Assembly (NCBI RefSeq): GCF_002954455.1
Contig: NZ_MSCC01000002.1
Coordinates: 499,558-563,557 of the forward strand
Reading direction: 5' to 3'
Origin: Photobacterium aquimaris
Lineage (GTDB): Bacteria > Pseudomonadota > Gammaproteobacteria > Enterobacterales > Vibrionaceae
Length of the DNA stretch: 64,000 bases
Shown here: in pieces, positions 25,561 to 33,872 of the stretch
Numbering within the stretch: the first letter of the stretch is position 1
Layout of the letters: each line of letters opens with the position of its first letter
Translations under genes and position numbers: made by a program
The notes under the pieces: model-generated
What the model saw: only the letters and a program-made list of their open reading frames with translations
Database searches by the model: none
What the model was told of the DNA's origin: nothing

Positions 25561-28329
25561 ATGAACGTCTTCTACAGGTTAGTTATTAAACTAAGTTTAC
25601 TGATTATAGCCAGTGCAAGTTTTTTTACGTTTGCTTTGACTGAATCAGGAACGGTAATTAAAAACCAAGCAGGGGCAACGTATCGTGATAGTGCTGATAT
25701 TTTACGAAGCACAACCTCGAATTTAGTTGAAACATTAGTCCAACCTGTAGCGGCGTTGACGTTAATTAATGATCAATCGAAATTAGGTGCGCCAGGGCGT
25801 ACAGTAACCTTTAATCATGTATTAACAAATACTGGTAATAGTACTGATAGCTTTAAACTTGATTATGTTCTGCCGTCAAATGTTATTACTGGCGCAGAGG
25901 TATACCCAGATGCTAATAATGATGGTGTTGCTGACGCTGGTTCTACGGCTATAGCATCTGGAGACATTATTGGGCCATTAGCAGCAGGTGAAAGCTTTGA
26001 TTTTGTTATCGTAGCTGATATCGATGCCGCTGCAGCAATAAATGCATCAAACAGCCTAACAGTAACCGCAACGAGTCAGGCGGTGACAGTTGATGGAATT
26101 ACGGTTGCAAACAATGCCGTTGGCACTGAAACTAATACTGATACACTGACAGTGACAAATTTACCGATTATCGAAATGACTAAGTCAATAAGTGCCAGTG
26201 AAGGTGCGTCGCCAAGTGGTCCTTACACGGTAACGTTTACTTATACGAATGTGGGTTTAACCAATATGGATCCACTTCAAACCAACGGTGTGATTCTTAC
26301 TGATGAACTGCCTGAGGGGATGCGTTTTGATGGTAAGGTGGCATGGAGTGTGTCGGGTACCATTATTACTGCATCAGGTGTTACGACTGGAGGCTCTGAA
26401 GTCTCAGGCGATCACAATCTTTCTTTTACAACCTGTATTGCACCAGATTCTTCATGTGCTAATAATGATGAAATTGTATTCACAATGGATGGATTAGCTA
26501 GTGATGAGTCGGCAACGGTAAGTTTTGAAGTTAACATTGATGCTGGCCTGGCGACTGAAACGTTATACAACTCTGGTGTGTTTGGGTTTGATGAAAACAA
26601 TAGCGGCACAGTCGAAACGAGTGAGAAAAATAAAAATAATACTAACCGTGTTCCATTTTTAATTACAGCAAACTACGCAGTTATCGCTAATAATGGTGGC
26701 TGTGATGTTGGTAGTAATGATATCAACTGTGACGGTAGTGATGATACTAATCATGAAATCGTTGAAGTTGCGACCGCAACACAAGGCGAGCGAGTGAGTT
26801 TTACCAACTATATTTGGAATCAAGGTAATGCCGAAGATATTTTTAATATTACCTTAGATAACTCAACGTTTCCTTCTGGTACTAGTTTCTTTTTCTATAA
26901 AAGTGATGGCATAACTCCTCTATTAGATACAGATAATGACGGTAAGCCAGATACCGGTATTATTCCAGCATTAGGTCAAAGCTGTCAGTCATATCATGTT
27001 ACGGATAGTAACGGTACCTGTGGCTATAAAGTGGTACTTGTTGCGACATTGCCAGCATCAAGTACGGGCGGTCCATATCAAGTGGAAAAAACAGCGACAT
27101 CATCAAACAACACTGCTAAATCGAATATGGTTATTGATAAGTTAGGCGCAATCATTGCTAGCACAGTAGACTTAACCAATAATTTTCGTGCTGAGACAGC
27201 AACAACCCAAGAAGATAGCTGTGATGCTGCCGATGATAATTGTGGTTTTGGTGTAGGACCTGAGTCATCAGCAGTTACGACAAATCTTGCAGCACCAGGG
27301 GCAATTACTCGATTTACACTGTATGTCACCAATACATCAGGTACGGCAGATGGTTATTTGTTGAAATACAGTGACAGTGATTTTGCTGAGGATACGCTAC
27401 CTGCAGGATGGAGTGTGACCTTTAAAGATAGTACTGAAAACGTCATAACTAACATTCCAGTCTTAGCGCCTGATAATGCTGTAATGATTTATGCCGATGT
27501 AACGGTACCTGAAACCGCTCCTACCGCATTGCAATCTCTTTACTTTAGGGTGGTATCTGCAGCAACAGGTGCTGTTGATACTAAACATGATGCTGTTAAT
27601 GTTGATAATAGTAGTATGTGTATTGTGTTTGAAGCCGATTCTGAAGGTGTAACTCATTCAGGGGGAGTCATTATCTATAAACATAATATTTTAAATAATA
27701 GTAATGATGCATATTCAAATATTGCCCTCGTGGTTTCAAATTCTAATCCTGACTTCACCGCTGTCGTGTATGAAGATAATGGTGATGATGTCTTTAGTGC
27801 TGCTGATACCGCGATAACTGAAATTGCAACGCTAGCAGGGAATGAAACCAAAGTGCTGTTTGTGAAGGTATTTACGCCAGGCAATATTAGTCAAGGAAGT
27901 AAAAATATCACTACATTGGCAGCAACAGTGAGTTGCGGTACTGCACAAGTTATAGATATAACGACCATTGCTAATACCAACATGAAAATAACCAAAGAAC
28001 AAACACCGGATTTAAATTGTAATGGTGAGTCAGATACAGCAGTGTATGTTACCTCAACATTTGCTGTTCCACCGGGGAAATGTGTAATCTACCGCTTAAC
28101 AGCCGAAAATATTGGTATTGAAGATGCAAAAAATGTGAAATTAAATGATGCAACACCTGCTTATACGACGTTTAATGTCTTTAATAATAGAGTTCCTACT
28201 ATATCAAAAGGAACAATTGGTGCAAATGCATATATTGATGGTTCGACAGGATCAATTGTCGGTACGATTAATAATATTTCACCAGGGGAAAGTGAAACAA
28301 TGGAATTTGGTATTAAAATAGATAACTAA
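25561..28329 (+). CDS. Exported DUF11-repeat surface protein (922 aa)
   Basis: ATG 25561 follows AAGGGAG at 7 nt; the in-frame GTG 25534 would overlap the upstream gene and lengthen the signal peptide unhelpfully. The signal peptide (LSLLIIASASFFTFA) is followed by ESGTVIKNQAGATYRD, the module shared with the 1089- and 2201-aa proteins, then LGAPGRTVTFNHVLTNTGN, nearly identical in layout to the 1089-aa protein. Several DUF11/Ig-like repeats follow, with Asp-rich loops and Cys pairs, and the chain ends in a DUF11 strand FGIKIDN. It is the last gene of the run and is followed by a strong terminator. It is probably a sister subunit of the 1089-aa protein. Function is unknown; a surface location is inferred. 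Confidence 0.82.
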   Translation: MNVFYRLVIKLSLLIIASASFFTFALTESGTVIKNQAGATYRDSADILRSTTSNLVETLVQPVAALTLINDQSKLGAPGRTVTFNHVLTNTGNSTDSFKLDYVLPSNVITGAEVYPDANNDGVADAGSTAIASGDIIGPLAAGESFDFVIVADIDAAAAINASNSLTVTATSQAVTVDGITVANNAVGTETNTDTLTVTNLPIIEMTKSISASEGASPSGPYTVTFTYTNVGLTNMDPLQTNGVILTDELPEGMRFDGKVAWSVSGTIITASGVTTGGSEVSGDHNLSFTTCIAPDSSCANNDEIVFTMDGLASDESATVSFEVNIDAGLATETLYNSGVFGFDENNSGTVETSEKNKNNTNRVPFLITANYAVIANNGGCDVGSNDINCDGSDDTNHEIVEVATATQGERVSFTNYIWNQGNAEDIFNITLDNSTFPSGTSFFFYKSDGITPLLDTDNDGKPDTGIIPALGQSCQSYHVTDSNGTCGYKVVLVATLPASSTGGPYQVEKTATSSNNTAKSNMVIDKLGAIIASTVDLTNNFRAETATTQEDSCDAADDNCGFGVGPESSAVTTNLAAPGAITRFTLYVTNTSGTADGYLLKYSDSDFAEDTLPAGWSVTFKDSTENVITNIPVLAPDNAVMIYADVTVPETAPTALQSLYFRVVSAATGAVDTKHDAVNVDNSSMCIVFEADSEGVTHSGGVIIYKHNILNNSNDAYSNIALVVSNSNPDFTAVVYEDNGDDVFSAADTAITEIATLAGNETKVLFVKVFTPGNISQGSKNITTLAATVSCGTAQVIDITTIANTNMKITKEQTPDLNCNGESDTAVYVTSTFAVPPGKCVIYRLTAENIGIEDAKNVKLNDATPAYTTFNVFNNRVPTISKGTIGANAYIDGSTGSIVGTINNISPGESETMEFGIKIDN

Positions 28330-28353
28330 TTATCGTTGACTTGTAACGACAAC

Positions 28354-28387
28354 ACTTGCTTAGTTTTCTTCTAAGCAAGTTTTTTTT
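28354..28387 (+). terminator. Intrinsic terminator of the DUF11/barrel gene run
   Basis: ACTTGCTTAG pairs perfectly with CTAAGCAAGT across a 7-nt loop and is followed by seven T. It lies 25 nt after the 922-aa protein stop. Confidence 0.9.
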
Positions 28388-28421
28388 ATTTAAATTATGG
28401 TTGGGTTTATATGAATATAAT

Positions 28422-28458
28422 CAAAAATTAAAAACCACTTTATTATAAAGTGGTTTTT
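28422..28458 (-). terminator. Intrinsic terminator for the minus-strand Sel1 lipoprotein gene
   Basis: AAAAACCACTTTA (28430-28442) pairs with TAAAGTGGTTTTT (28446-28458). On the minus strand the stem is followed by a U-rich tail. It sits 8 nt past the stop of the minus-strand gene. Confidence 0.8.
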
Positions 28459-28465
28459 TAATTTG

Positions 28466-29577
28466 TTATTTTTTTAGAATGTCTTGAGCTCTATCATTAC
28501 CATTTTTTGCTGATTCTATTAACCAATATTCTGCTTTTTCAATTGAACTATCAACCCCATCACCATTGATATAAATACTAGCAAGATTATACATTGCACG
28601 ATTATTACCATGTGATGCTGATTTTTTATACCAGTAAATGGCTTGTGTGAAATCTTGTTTTATTAGATTTCCTTGATCATATATTTTAGCTAGTTCAAAA
28701 CTTGCTTCAGGATAGCCATTTTTATCCGCAGATTTAAGTTGAGTTATTACTATATCAATATCATTGTTAATAAGGTCTAAATTCTCAATCCCCAACATCG
28801 CTAGTTCATATAACGCCTTAGGATTGTCTTGTTTTGCTGCAGCTTGAAGGTGAGCATAACTTTTTTGTGTGTTTATGGGAGCTTTATAAAGACCTTTACG
28901 ATATATATCGCCTAGAATTAAATGTGAAAATTGGTGATCTTTTTCTGCCGAAATGTGTAATAAATCAATTGCTGCTGCAGTTTTATATTTAACTCAAGGT
29001 AAGAAATAGCTAATAAATATGCTGAGTATTCATTATGTTGTTCGCTGTTTTTCTCAAGAGTTTTTATAACATCCTGATGTTTTTTTTGAATAAAATATAA
29101 ATATCCTAAAGAGTAAGAGGATGGTATATGACCTTTATTATGGTTCATTAGCAAATATGATTCAGCCTCATCATGCATTACATTGCCACCACGGCCATCA
29201 ATTAGCATTAACGCATAATAGTAACGTGCAAGAGGATGATCCATTGTTGCGGCTTGTTGATACAACTTACGTGCTTTTACCTCTGAAAGTGGGACGAGTT
29301 TTCCTTCTTCATATAATGCAGCTAAATAAAACAACGCATCTGAATTATTTGAAAGTGCAGCAATTTTATCTATCTGTTGTTGACGTTCTTCATTTGATGT
29401 CGATTCATTTTCAATTATTAATATAGATTTTGATAATGGTGAAAGAGTTGGGGGTTTATTATTATCGTAAGATAAAGATGATATTTTATTATTAGATTTT
29501 ATTTCAACTGGTAGCTCATTTTTTTCTGTTGAGCAACTTGTTAATATTATTAAACTTGATAGTATAAGCCTCTTCAT
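28466..29577 (-). pseudogene. Sel1-repeat lipoprotein, interrupted by a single-base frameshift
   Basis: The first part (29577-28918) starts MKRLILSSLIILTSC with lipobox LTSC and then has Sel1/TPR-like helices (ALFYLAALYEEGKLVP, ARYYYALMLIDGRGG, SYSLGYLYF). Sel1 coding continues in another frame: TAAAIDLLHISAEKDH, HLILGDIYRKG, ALYELAMLGIENL, then ASFELAKIYDQG and AMYNLASIYINGDGV to the stop at 28466. The switch lies at a run of four T (28981-28984, A on the coding strand); one extra A would restore a protein of about 370 aa. The run is not a classical slippery heptamer, so mutation or a sequencing indel is more likely than programmed frameshifting. Sel1 lipoproteins usually scaffold protein interactions; the specific role is unknown. 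Confidence 0.75.
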
Positions 29578-29639
29578 TATTGATTTCTCCTATCCCTGTA
29601 CTATTGTTAATTTTAGAACATAACTTAAAGGGATGTATT

Positions 29640-30236
29640 ATGCGTTTACTATTTATTTCATTATTTTGTTTATTAATCACATCGTGTGCTTCAAGTAATT
29701 TAACATCCTCATGGGTAGATAAAACTTACACTCAAATTCCGATCAAAAGTACATTAGTTGTAGCCATGTCAGATAATTTACGTGTGCGACGTATATTTGA
29801 AGATGATATGGTGAATGACTTTAGAAAAAACGGTGTTAATGCTATTTCAAGTTCACAGCTATTTCCAAATAAATTACCATCTAAAAATGATATCGCAGGA
29901 TATATAAAAGCTAATAACACCCAAACTGTATTTGTCGCCCAGTTAGTCAATATTGAAGATAAAAATATTCGTTATCCAGGTAATAATTATGGTTATGGCA
30001 ACAGCGTTTCATTCCATAACTATTATAATAATTCTTATAGCTATATTTATGATGATAGCTACACAGTATCGTATGAGTTTGTAAACGTAGAATTTACCTT
30101 ATTTGATACCAAAAGCCATAAACCGATTTGGTCAACATCATCAGAATCTGTTGATCCAACCAATATGAATGACATTATTGCTGAGTTAACTGATATTTTG
30201 ATTGAAAATCTACAAGATAATGGGGTGGTACGATAA
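29640..30236 (+). CDS. DUF4136-like lipoprotein
   Basis: 198 aa. ATG 29640 follows AAAGGGATG; the earlier in-frame start would place non-signal sequence ahead of the lipoprotein signal MRLLFISLFCLLITSC. After Cys16 the pattern SSWVDKTYTQIPIKSTLVVAMSDNLRVRRIFEDDMVNDFRKNGVNAISSSQL resembles DUF4136 (a W-x-D start, then a beta strand and an R-x-x-F-E-D helix). A Tyr/Asn-rich insert (YPGNNYGYGNSVSFHNYYNN) lies in the middle and SHKPIWSTSSES near the end. It is divergent from the Sel1-repeat gene across 62 nt. Function unknown; an outer-membrane or periplasmic lipoprotein. Confidence 0.7.
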   Translation: MRLLFISLFCLLITSCASSNLTSSWVDKTYTQIPIKSTLVVAMSDNLRVRRIFEDDMVNDFRKNGVNAISSSQLFPNKLPSKNDIAGYIKANNTQTVFVAQLVNIEDKNIRYPGNNYGYGNSVSFHNYYNNSYSYIYDDSYTVSYEFVNVEFTLFDTKSHKPIWSTSSESVDPTNMNDIIAELTDILIENLQDNGVVR

Positions 30237-30315
30237 CACTATTGTGCATTTTAATGGTCAAATATTACCCATTTAAAATAATTCCCTCTAGGTATGTCAT
30301 TATTTGTTATACAAA

Positions 30316-30329
30316 TTGATATAAATCAA
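30316..30329 (+). promoter_or_regulatory. FNR box upstream of tRNA-Sec/selAB
   Basis: TTGATATAAATCAA is a perfect TTGAT-N4-ATCAA FNR site. With its centre at 30322.5 a class II start would fall near 30364, just before the tRNA, and TACACT at 30347-30352 could be the -10. This predicts anaerobic induction of tRNA-Sec and, by read-through, selA and selB. Confidence 0.7.
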
Positions 30330-30370
30330 ATAATGATAATGGCTGTTACACTATCATGCACAGGAATTTC

Positions 30371-30462
30371 GGAATGAGATGAGGTCTGGTGGCCTTCTCG
30401 GTCTTCAAAACCGATGTGAGCTGTATAAGCTCTGGTAGGTTCAATTCCTGCCTCTTCCGCCA
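30371..30462 (+). tRNA. selC: tRNA-Sec (UCA anticodon)
   Basis: The 92-nt RNA has a 6-bp D stem (GAGGTC/GGCCTT) with a 4-nt loop, an anticodon stem TCGGT/ACCGA with loop CTTCAAA (anticodon UCA), a long variable arm GAGCT/AGCTC, a T arm GTAGG-TTCAATT-CCTGC, discriminator G and encoded CCA, as in bacterial tRNA-Sec. It decodes UGA at the fdhF codon 140. The acceptor stem is odd: 5' GGAATGAG pairs with CTCTTCC only if U5 bulges, giving 12 rather than the usual 13 coaxial pairs with the T stem. It lies just upstream of selA. Confidence 0.88.
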
Positions 30463-30562
30463 TTTTTCGCGCGTTTAAATGGTTCCCTGACACTCATTAA
30501 CTATCTCTTCTTGAGTTCATAGTGTGAGTGCTGTTGTCTGCAATTCAGCCAAGGAACTTACC

Positions 30563-31972
30563 GTGAATACTATTGCACCCTCAGATAGTCTTTCCTCATC
30601 ATCAATATCCACTGTTAATTATCGCTTACCTCAAATTGAACAATTACTGCAACATTCAGATTTAGCTGATTATGTGCGTTTATTAAGTCGACCTGTTGTA
30701 ACAAATATTTTGCGTCAGTTATTTACCTCTATTCGTCAACATCCTAATTTTAAAACTCAAGGTGTTAATGATCTTGATGTGATGACATTAGTACTTGATA
30801 GTTGCCGTCAATTGCAACGCCGTCGTCAGCAGCGAGTAATAAATGCTACAGGGATTGCTGTGCACACCAATCTTGGTCGTTCACCAATTGATGAACAGAT
30901 TTGGGATAGCGTTAAAGCGGTTAATACAGGTTATAACAATCTTGAATTGAAATTGAGTGATGGTAAACGTGGTGATCGTAATGGTTTATTACCTACTTTG
31001 ATTCAGAGTTGGATTGGGGCTGAAGATTGTGTGGTGGTGAACAATAATGCGGCATCAGTTTACTTAGTGCTACACGCTTTAGCGGCGGGTAAAGAAGTAA
31101 TCGTATCTCGCGGTGAGCAAATCCAAATTGGTGGCGGTTTTCGTATCCCTGATATTCTAGCCCTTTCTGGGTGTAAGTTAGTTGAAGTTGGCACCACCAA
31201 TATCACCACCAGTGATGACTATATTAATGCCATTACAGACAATACCGCGATGGTATTAATGGTACATCAGTCTAACTTTTCTATGCAGGGATTCACCGAA
31301 TCTCCCGATATTCAGGATGTGGCTGAACGCTTACCTGAACACGTGTCATTAGTGATCGATCAAGGCTCTGGTTTATCCTCTGAACAATATGCGCAAAGTG
31401 AAGTGTCATTACCGCGTTATTTGCAAATGGGTGTTGATCTAGTCTGCTTCTCTGGTGATAAAATTATCGGTGGCCCACAAGCGGGTATTATTGCTGGGTG
31501 TCCAAAACTTTGTCAGCAACTGGCTAAAAACCCGATGATGCGAACTTTCCGCCCTGGACGGATTGTTTTATCGCTGCTTGAGCAATTATTGGTTCAGAAG
31601 CTAAATCGTGATCCAGCGGCTGTTGGTGTCGCACAACAGGCGTTAGATCGTGCCAAGGTTAGTCAAGCGTTAGCACAACAATGGGCACTACGTTGGAAGG
31701 CCTATGCACAAGCTGTACCGCTAATGATGCAAGTTGGTGGTGGTGCTATTCCTAGTGAAACTTATCCTTGTTATGGTTTAAAACTTACCTTACCCGGTAA
31801 CGCACAGCTACATTTAGATGCGCTACGTGAGTTACCGATCCCAATTATTGGTTATGTTAATAGTAACCAGTTGCTATTAAATGTCGCGACTTTATTAGAC
31901 AGCGATCATGCGGTCTTTATTGCTCAACTTGACGATTATATTCAATCTTATACAAATACTGAGGTTAAATAA
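30563..31972 (+). CDS. selA: L-seryl-tRNA(Sec) selenium transferase
   Basis: 469 aa (E. coli SelA 463). SelA is a PLP enzyme that converts Ser-tRNA(Sec) to Sec-tRNA(Sec) with selenophosphate. The PLP lysine is K300 in FSGDKIIGGPQAGI. Other conserved stretches are ATGIAVHTNLGRSP, DCVVVNNNAASVYL, VSRGEQIQIGGGFRIPDI and EVGTTN. The GTG at 30563 is chosen because AAGGAA lies 5 nt upstream and the protein length then matches the family; the longer frame from 30524 lacks a site. It follows tRNA-Sec by 100 nt and its stop overlaps the selB start as TAATG, so selA and selB are translationally coupled. Confidence 0.95.
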   Translation: MNTIAPSDSLSSSSISTVNYRLPQIEQLLQHSDLADYVRLLSRPVVTNILRQLFTSIRQHPNFKTQGVNDLDVMTLVLDSCRQLQRRRQQRVINATGIAVHTNLGRSPIDEQIWDSVKAVNTGYNNLELKLSDGKRGDRNGLLPTLIQSWIGAEDCVVVNNNAASVYLVLHALAAGKEVIVSRGEQIQIGGGFRIPDILALSGCKLVEVGTTNITTSDDYINAITDNTAMVLMVHQSNFSMQGFTESPDIQDVAERLPEHVSLVIDQGSGLSSEQYAQSEVSLPRYLQMGVDLVCFSGDKIIGGPQAGIIAGCPKLCQQLAKNPMMRTFRPGRIVLSLLEQLLVQKLNRDPAAVGVAQQALDRAKVSQALAQQWALRWKAYAQAVPLMMQVGGGAIPSETYPCYGLKLTLPGNAQLHLDALRELPIPIIGYVNSNQLLLNVATLLDSDHAVFIAQLDDYIQSYTNTEVK

Positions 31973-33819
31973 TGGCAGTAACTCCAACACAATATCAAGC
32001 AGTGGTTGGCCTTGCTGGGCATGTCGACCATGGTAAAACAGCATTAATTGAAGCATTAACAGGCATGATCACTGCTCGTCCTCATGAGCAGCAATTAGGC
32101 ATGACCCAAGATTTAGGTTTTGCCCATTTTCAAGATGATCATGGCAATACCATTGGGGTGGTTGATGTTCCAGGCCATGAACGTTATTTGCGAAATATGG
32201 TTGCGGGTGTGTGGCACTTAAATGTGTTGTTATTAGTGGTAGCTGCCGATGAAGGCTGGATGCCAATGACGACTTCACATTTAGATGTGGCGCATGCAAT
32301 GGGAATTGAAGATATTGTCGTTTGTATCAATAAGCGCGATAAAGTCAGTGCTGAGCAATTAGCTGAAATAGAAGATCAAGTGTTAGAACAAGTCATGGAA
32401 CGTAGTGGTTTGTTACCTGAAATTGTGACTGTTTCTGCATTAAAGAAAGATAACATTGAAGCCCTGCGCCAACTTTTAATTGATACCGTACAGGTAAACA
32501 TTGCACGTCATAAAGTTATCGTGCCAGCAAACAGTGATGATATTGCAGTGCTTGAGTCTGCGACAGATCCTCTAATGTATATTGATCGGGTATTTGTTGT
32601 TAATGGAATTGGTACAGTGCTTACAGGTACGTTAGCGCAAGGACAATTGGCTATTGGCGATAAAGTACGGTGTCATCCATCAAATCTTATAGGTACGGTG
32701 CGATCTATTCAGGCGTATCACCAGCAATTAACTTCTGTTTCAGCAACATGCCGTGTCGCAGTGAACATTAAAGGTGTGGGTCGTAAAGATATCGGCAGAG
32801 GGCAATTGATCACGGGTATCAATCAGCAGATTACCTTACGCGATCAATGTATTGTACGGCTAACCAAAACGGCAACAAAGTTAAAAGTTAAAAAACAACG
32901 CCAAGTCGAAGTTGCGATGGGAACGTGGCACGGAACTGCACGTTTAAGCTATATTCCTAATACTGAGTTAGCGCGATTAGTGTTTGAAAAGCCAATTCCG
33001 TTATTATTTGGTCAACGATTAGCCATGATCCAAAAAGGCGGCAGTGGCTTACAGCATGGCGCAGAAGTGGTGTGGACCGATTATATTTTTGGGTATCAAA
33101 AACGCCGTCTATACGATGTGCTAAATAATTTACCACAGCAATTACAACCACAATCCCAACGACAAATGTTACTTGTTTTACAAGGTTATTTTGAATGTGC
33201 AGATGCAGATTTTAAAGCTTGTCAACAACAAACATACATCGCGCCATTTTGTTTTGATAGCCAATGGTTAGCGGATATGTCACACCAAATTGAAACATTA
33301 TTAGGTGCAGGTATTGCGATGGCTTCAGCAGAGCTCTGTAGCCGATTACGAATCAATGATGCAGTGATTGAATTGATCATGCAGCGTTTGAAGCAACAAG
33401 ATAAGGTTCATTTAAGCTATGGTAAATGGTGTATTGGCCAAGGTGATAATGAAGATGATTTACCGCAAGATGCGCTGAATATTCTGCATCAAATTCGTCA
33501 GTTCGGAAAAGCAGGTTTAGAGCTGAATAAGGTAAAAGTTGTTGGTGGCAAAAAATGGTTACGACAACTAAGTCATCAGAAATATATTACTGCACTTGAT
33601 GAAAATATCTATTTTGATATGGGGATCTATTTAGATTTAGTGAAAGCTGTTATCGCTGAACATCAACCTCATGATCGTATTACTATGACAGATATAAAAG
33701 ATCGTACAGGGTTAAGTCGTAAGTATTCTATTCCATTAGCTAACCGAATGGAAAAAGACGGTTGGGTTAAGCGTGATAATGATGAACGTATCATTTTAAG
33801 ATCATGGCAAAAAGAGTAG
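31972..33819 (+). CDS. selB: Selenocysteine-specific elongation factor SelB
   Basis: 615 aa (E. coli 614). SelB carries Sec-tRNA(Sec) to the ribosome at UGA codons marked by a SECIS hairpin. The G domain shows G1 AGHVDHGKTAL, G3 DVPGHERYLRNM, G4 INKRDK and G5 SALKK. EF-Tu-like domains II and III follow (VFVVNGIGTVLTGTLAQGQL), and the last ~250 residues are the winged-helix repeats that bind SECIS RNA (RMEKDGWVKRDNDERIIL at the end). The start overlaps the selA stop by one base. The only visible client in the window is the fdhF SECIS at 44359-44375. A perfect bidirectional terminator follows. Confidence 0.96.
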   Translation: MAVTPTQYQAVVGLAGHVDHGKTALIEALTGMITARPHEQQLGMTQDLGFAHFQDDHGNTIGVVDVPGHERYLRNMVAGVWHLNVLLLVVAADEGWMPMTTSHLDVAHAMGIEDIVVCINKRDKVSAEQLAEIEDQVLEQVMERSGLLPEIVTVSALKKDNIEALRQLLIDTVQVNIARHKVIVPANSDDIAVLESATDPLMYIDRVFVVNGIGTVLTGTLAQGQLAIGDKVRCHPSNLIGTVRSIQAYHQQLTSVSATCRVAVNIKGVGRKDIGRGQLITGINQQITLRDQCIVRLTKTATKLKVKKQRQVEVAMGTWHGTARLSYIPNTELARLVFEKPIPLLFGQRLAMIQKGGSGLQHGAEVVWTDYIFGYQKRRLYDVLNNLPQQLQPQSQRQMLLVLQGYFECADADFKACQQQTYIAPFCFDSQWLADMSHQIETLLGAGIAMASAELCSRLRINDAVIELIMQRLKQQDKVHLSYGKWCIGQGDNEDDLPQDALNILHQIRQFGKAGLELNKVKVVGGKKWLRQLSHQKYITALDENIYFDMGIYLDLVKAVIAEHQPHDRITMTDIKDRTGLSRKYSIPLANRMEKDGWVKRDNDERIILRSWQKE

Positions 33820-33828
33820 CTGCATAAA

Positions 33829-33860
33829 AAAGCGGAGTGGATATATATCCACTCCGCTTT
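33829..33860. terminator. Bidirectional intrinsic terminator between selB and the convergent gene
   Basis: AAAGCGGAGTGG-ATATATAT-CCACTCCGCTTT is a fully palindromic 32-bp hairpin with A-rich and T-containing flanks, placed between the convergent stops at 33819 and 33873. It should work in both directions. Confidence 0.88.
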
Positions 33861-33872
33861 AAGTATTGTTAA

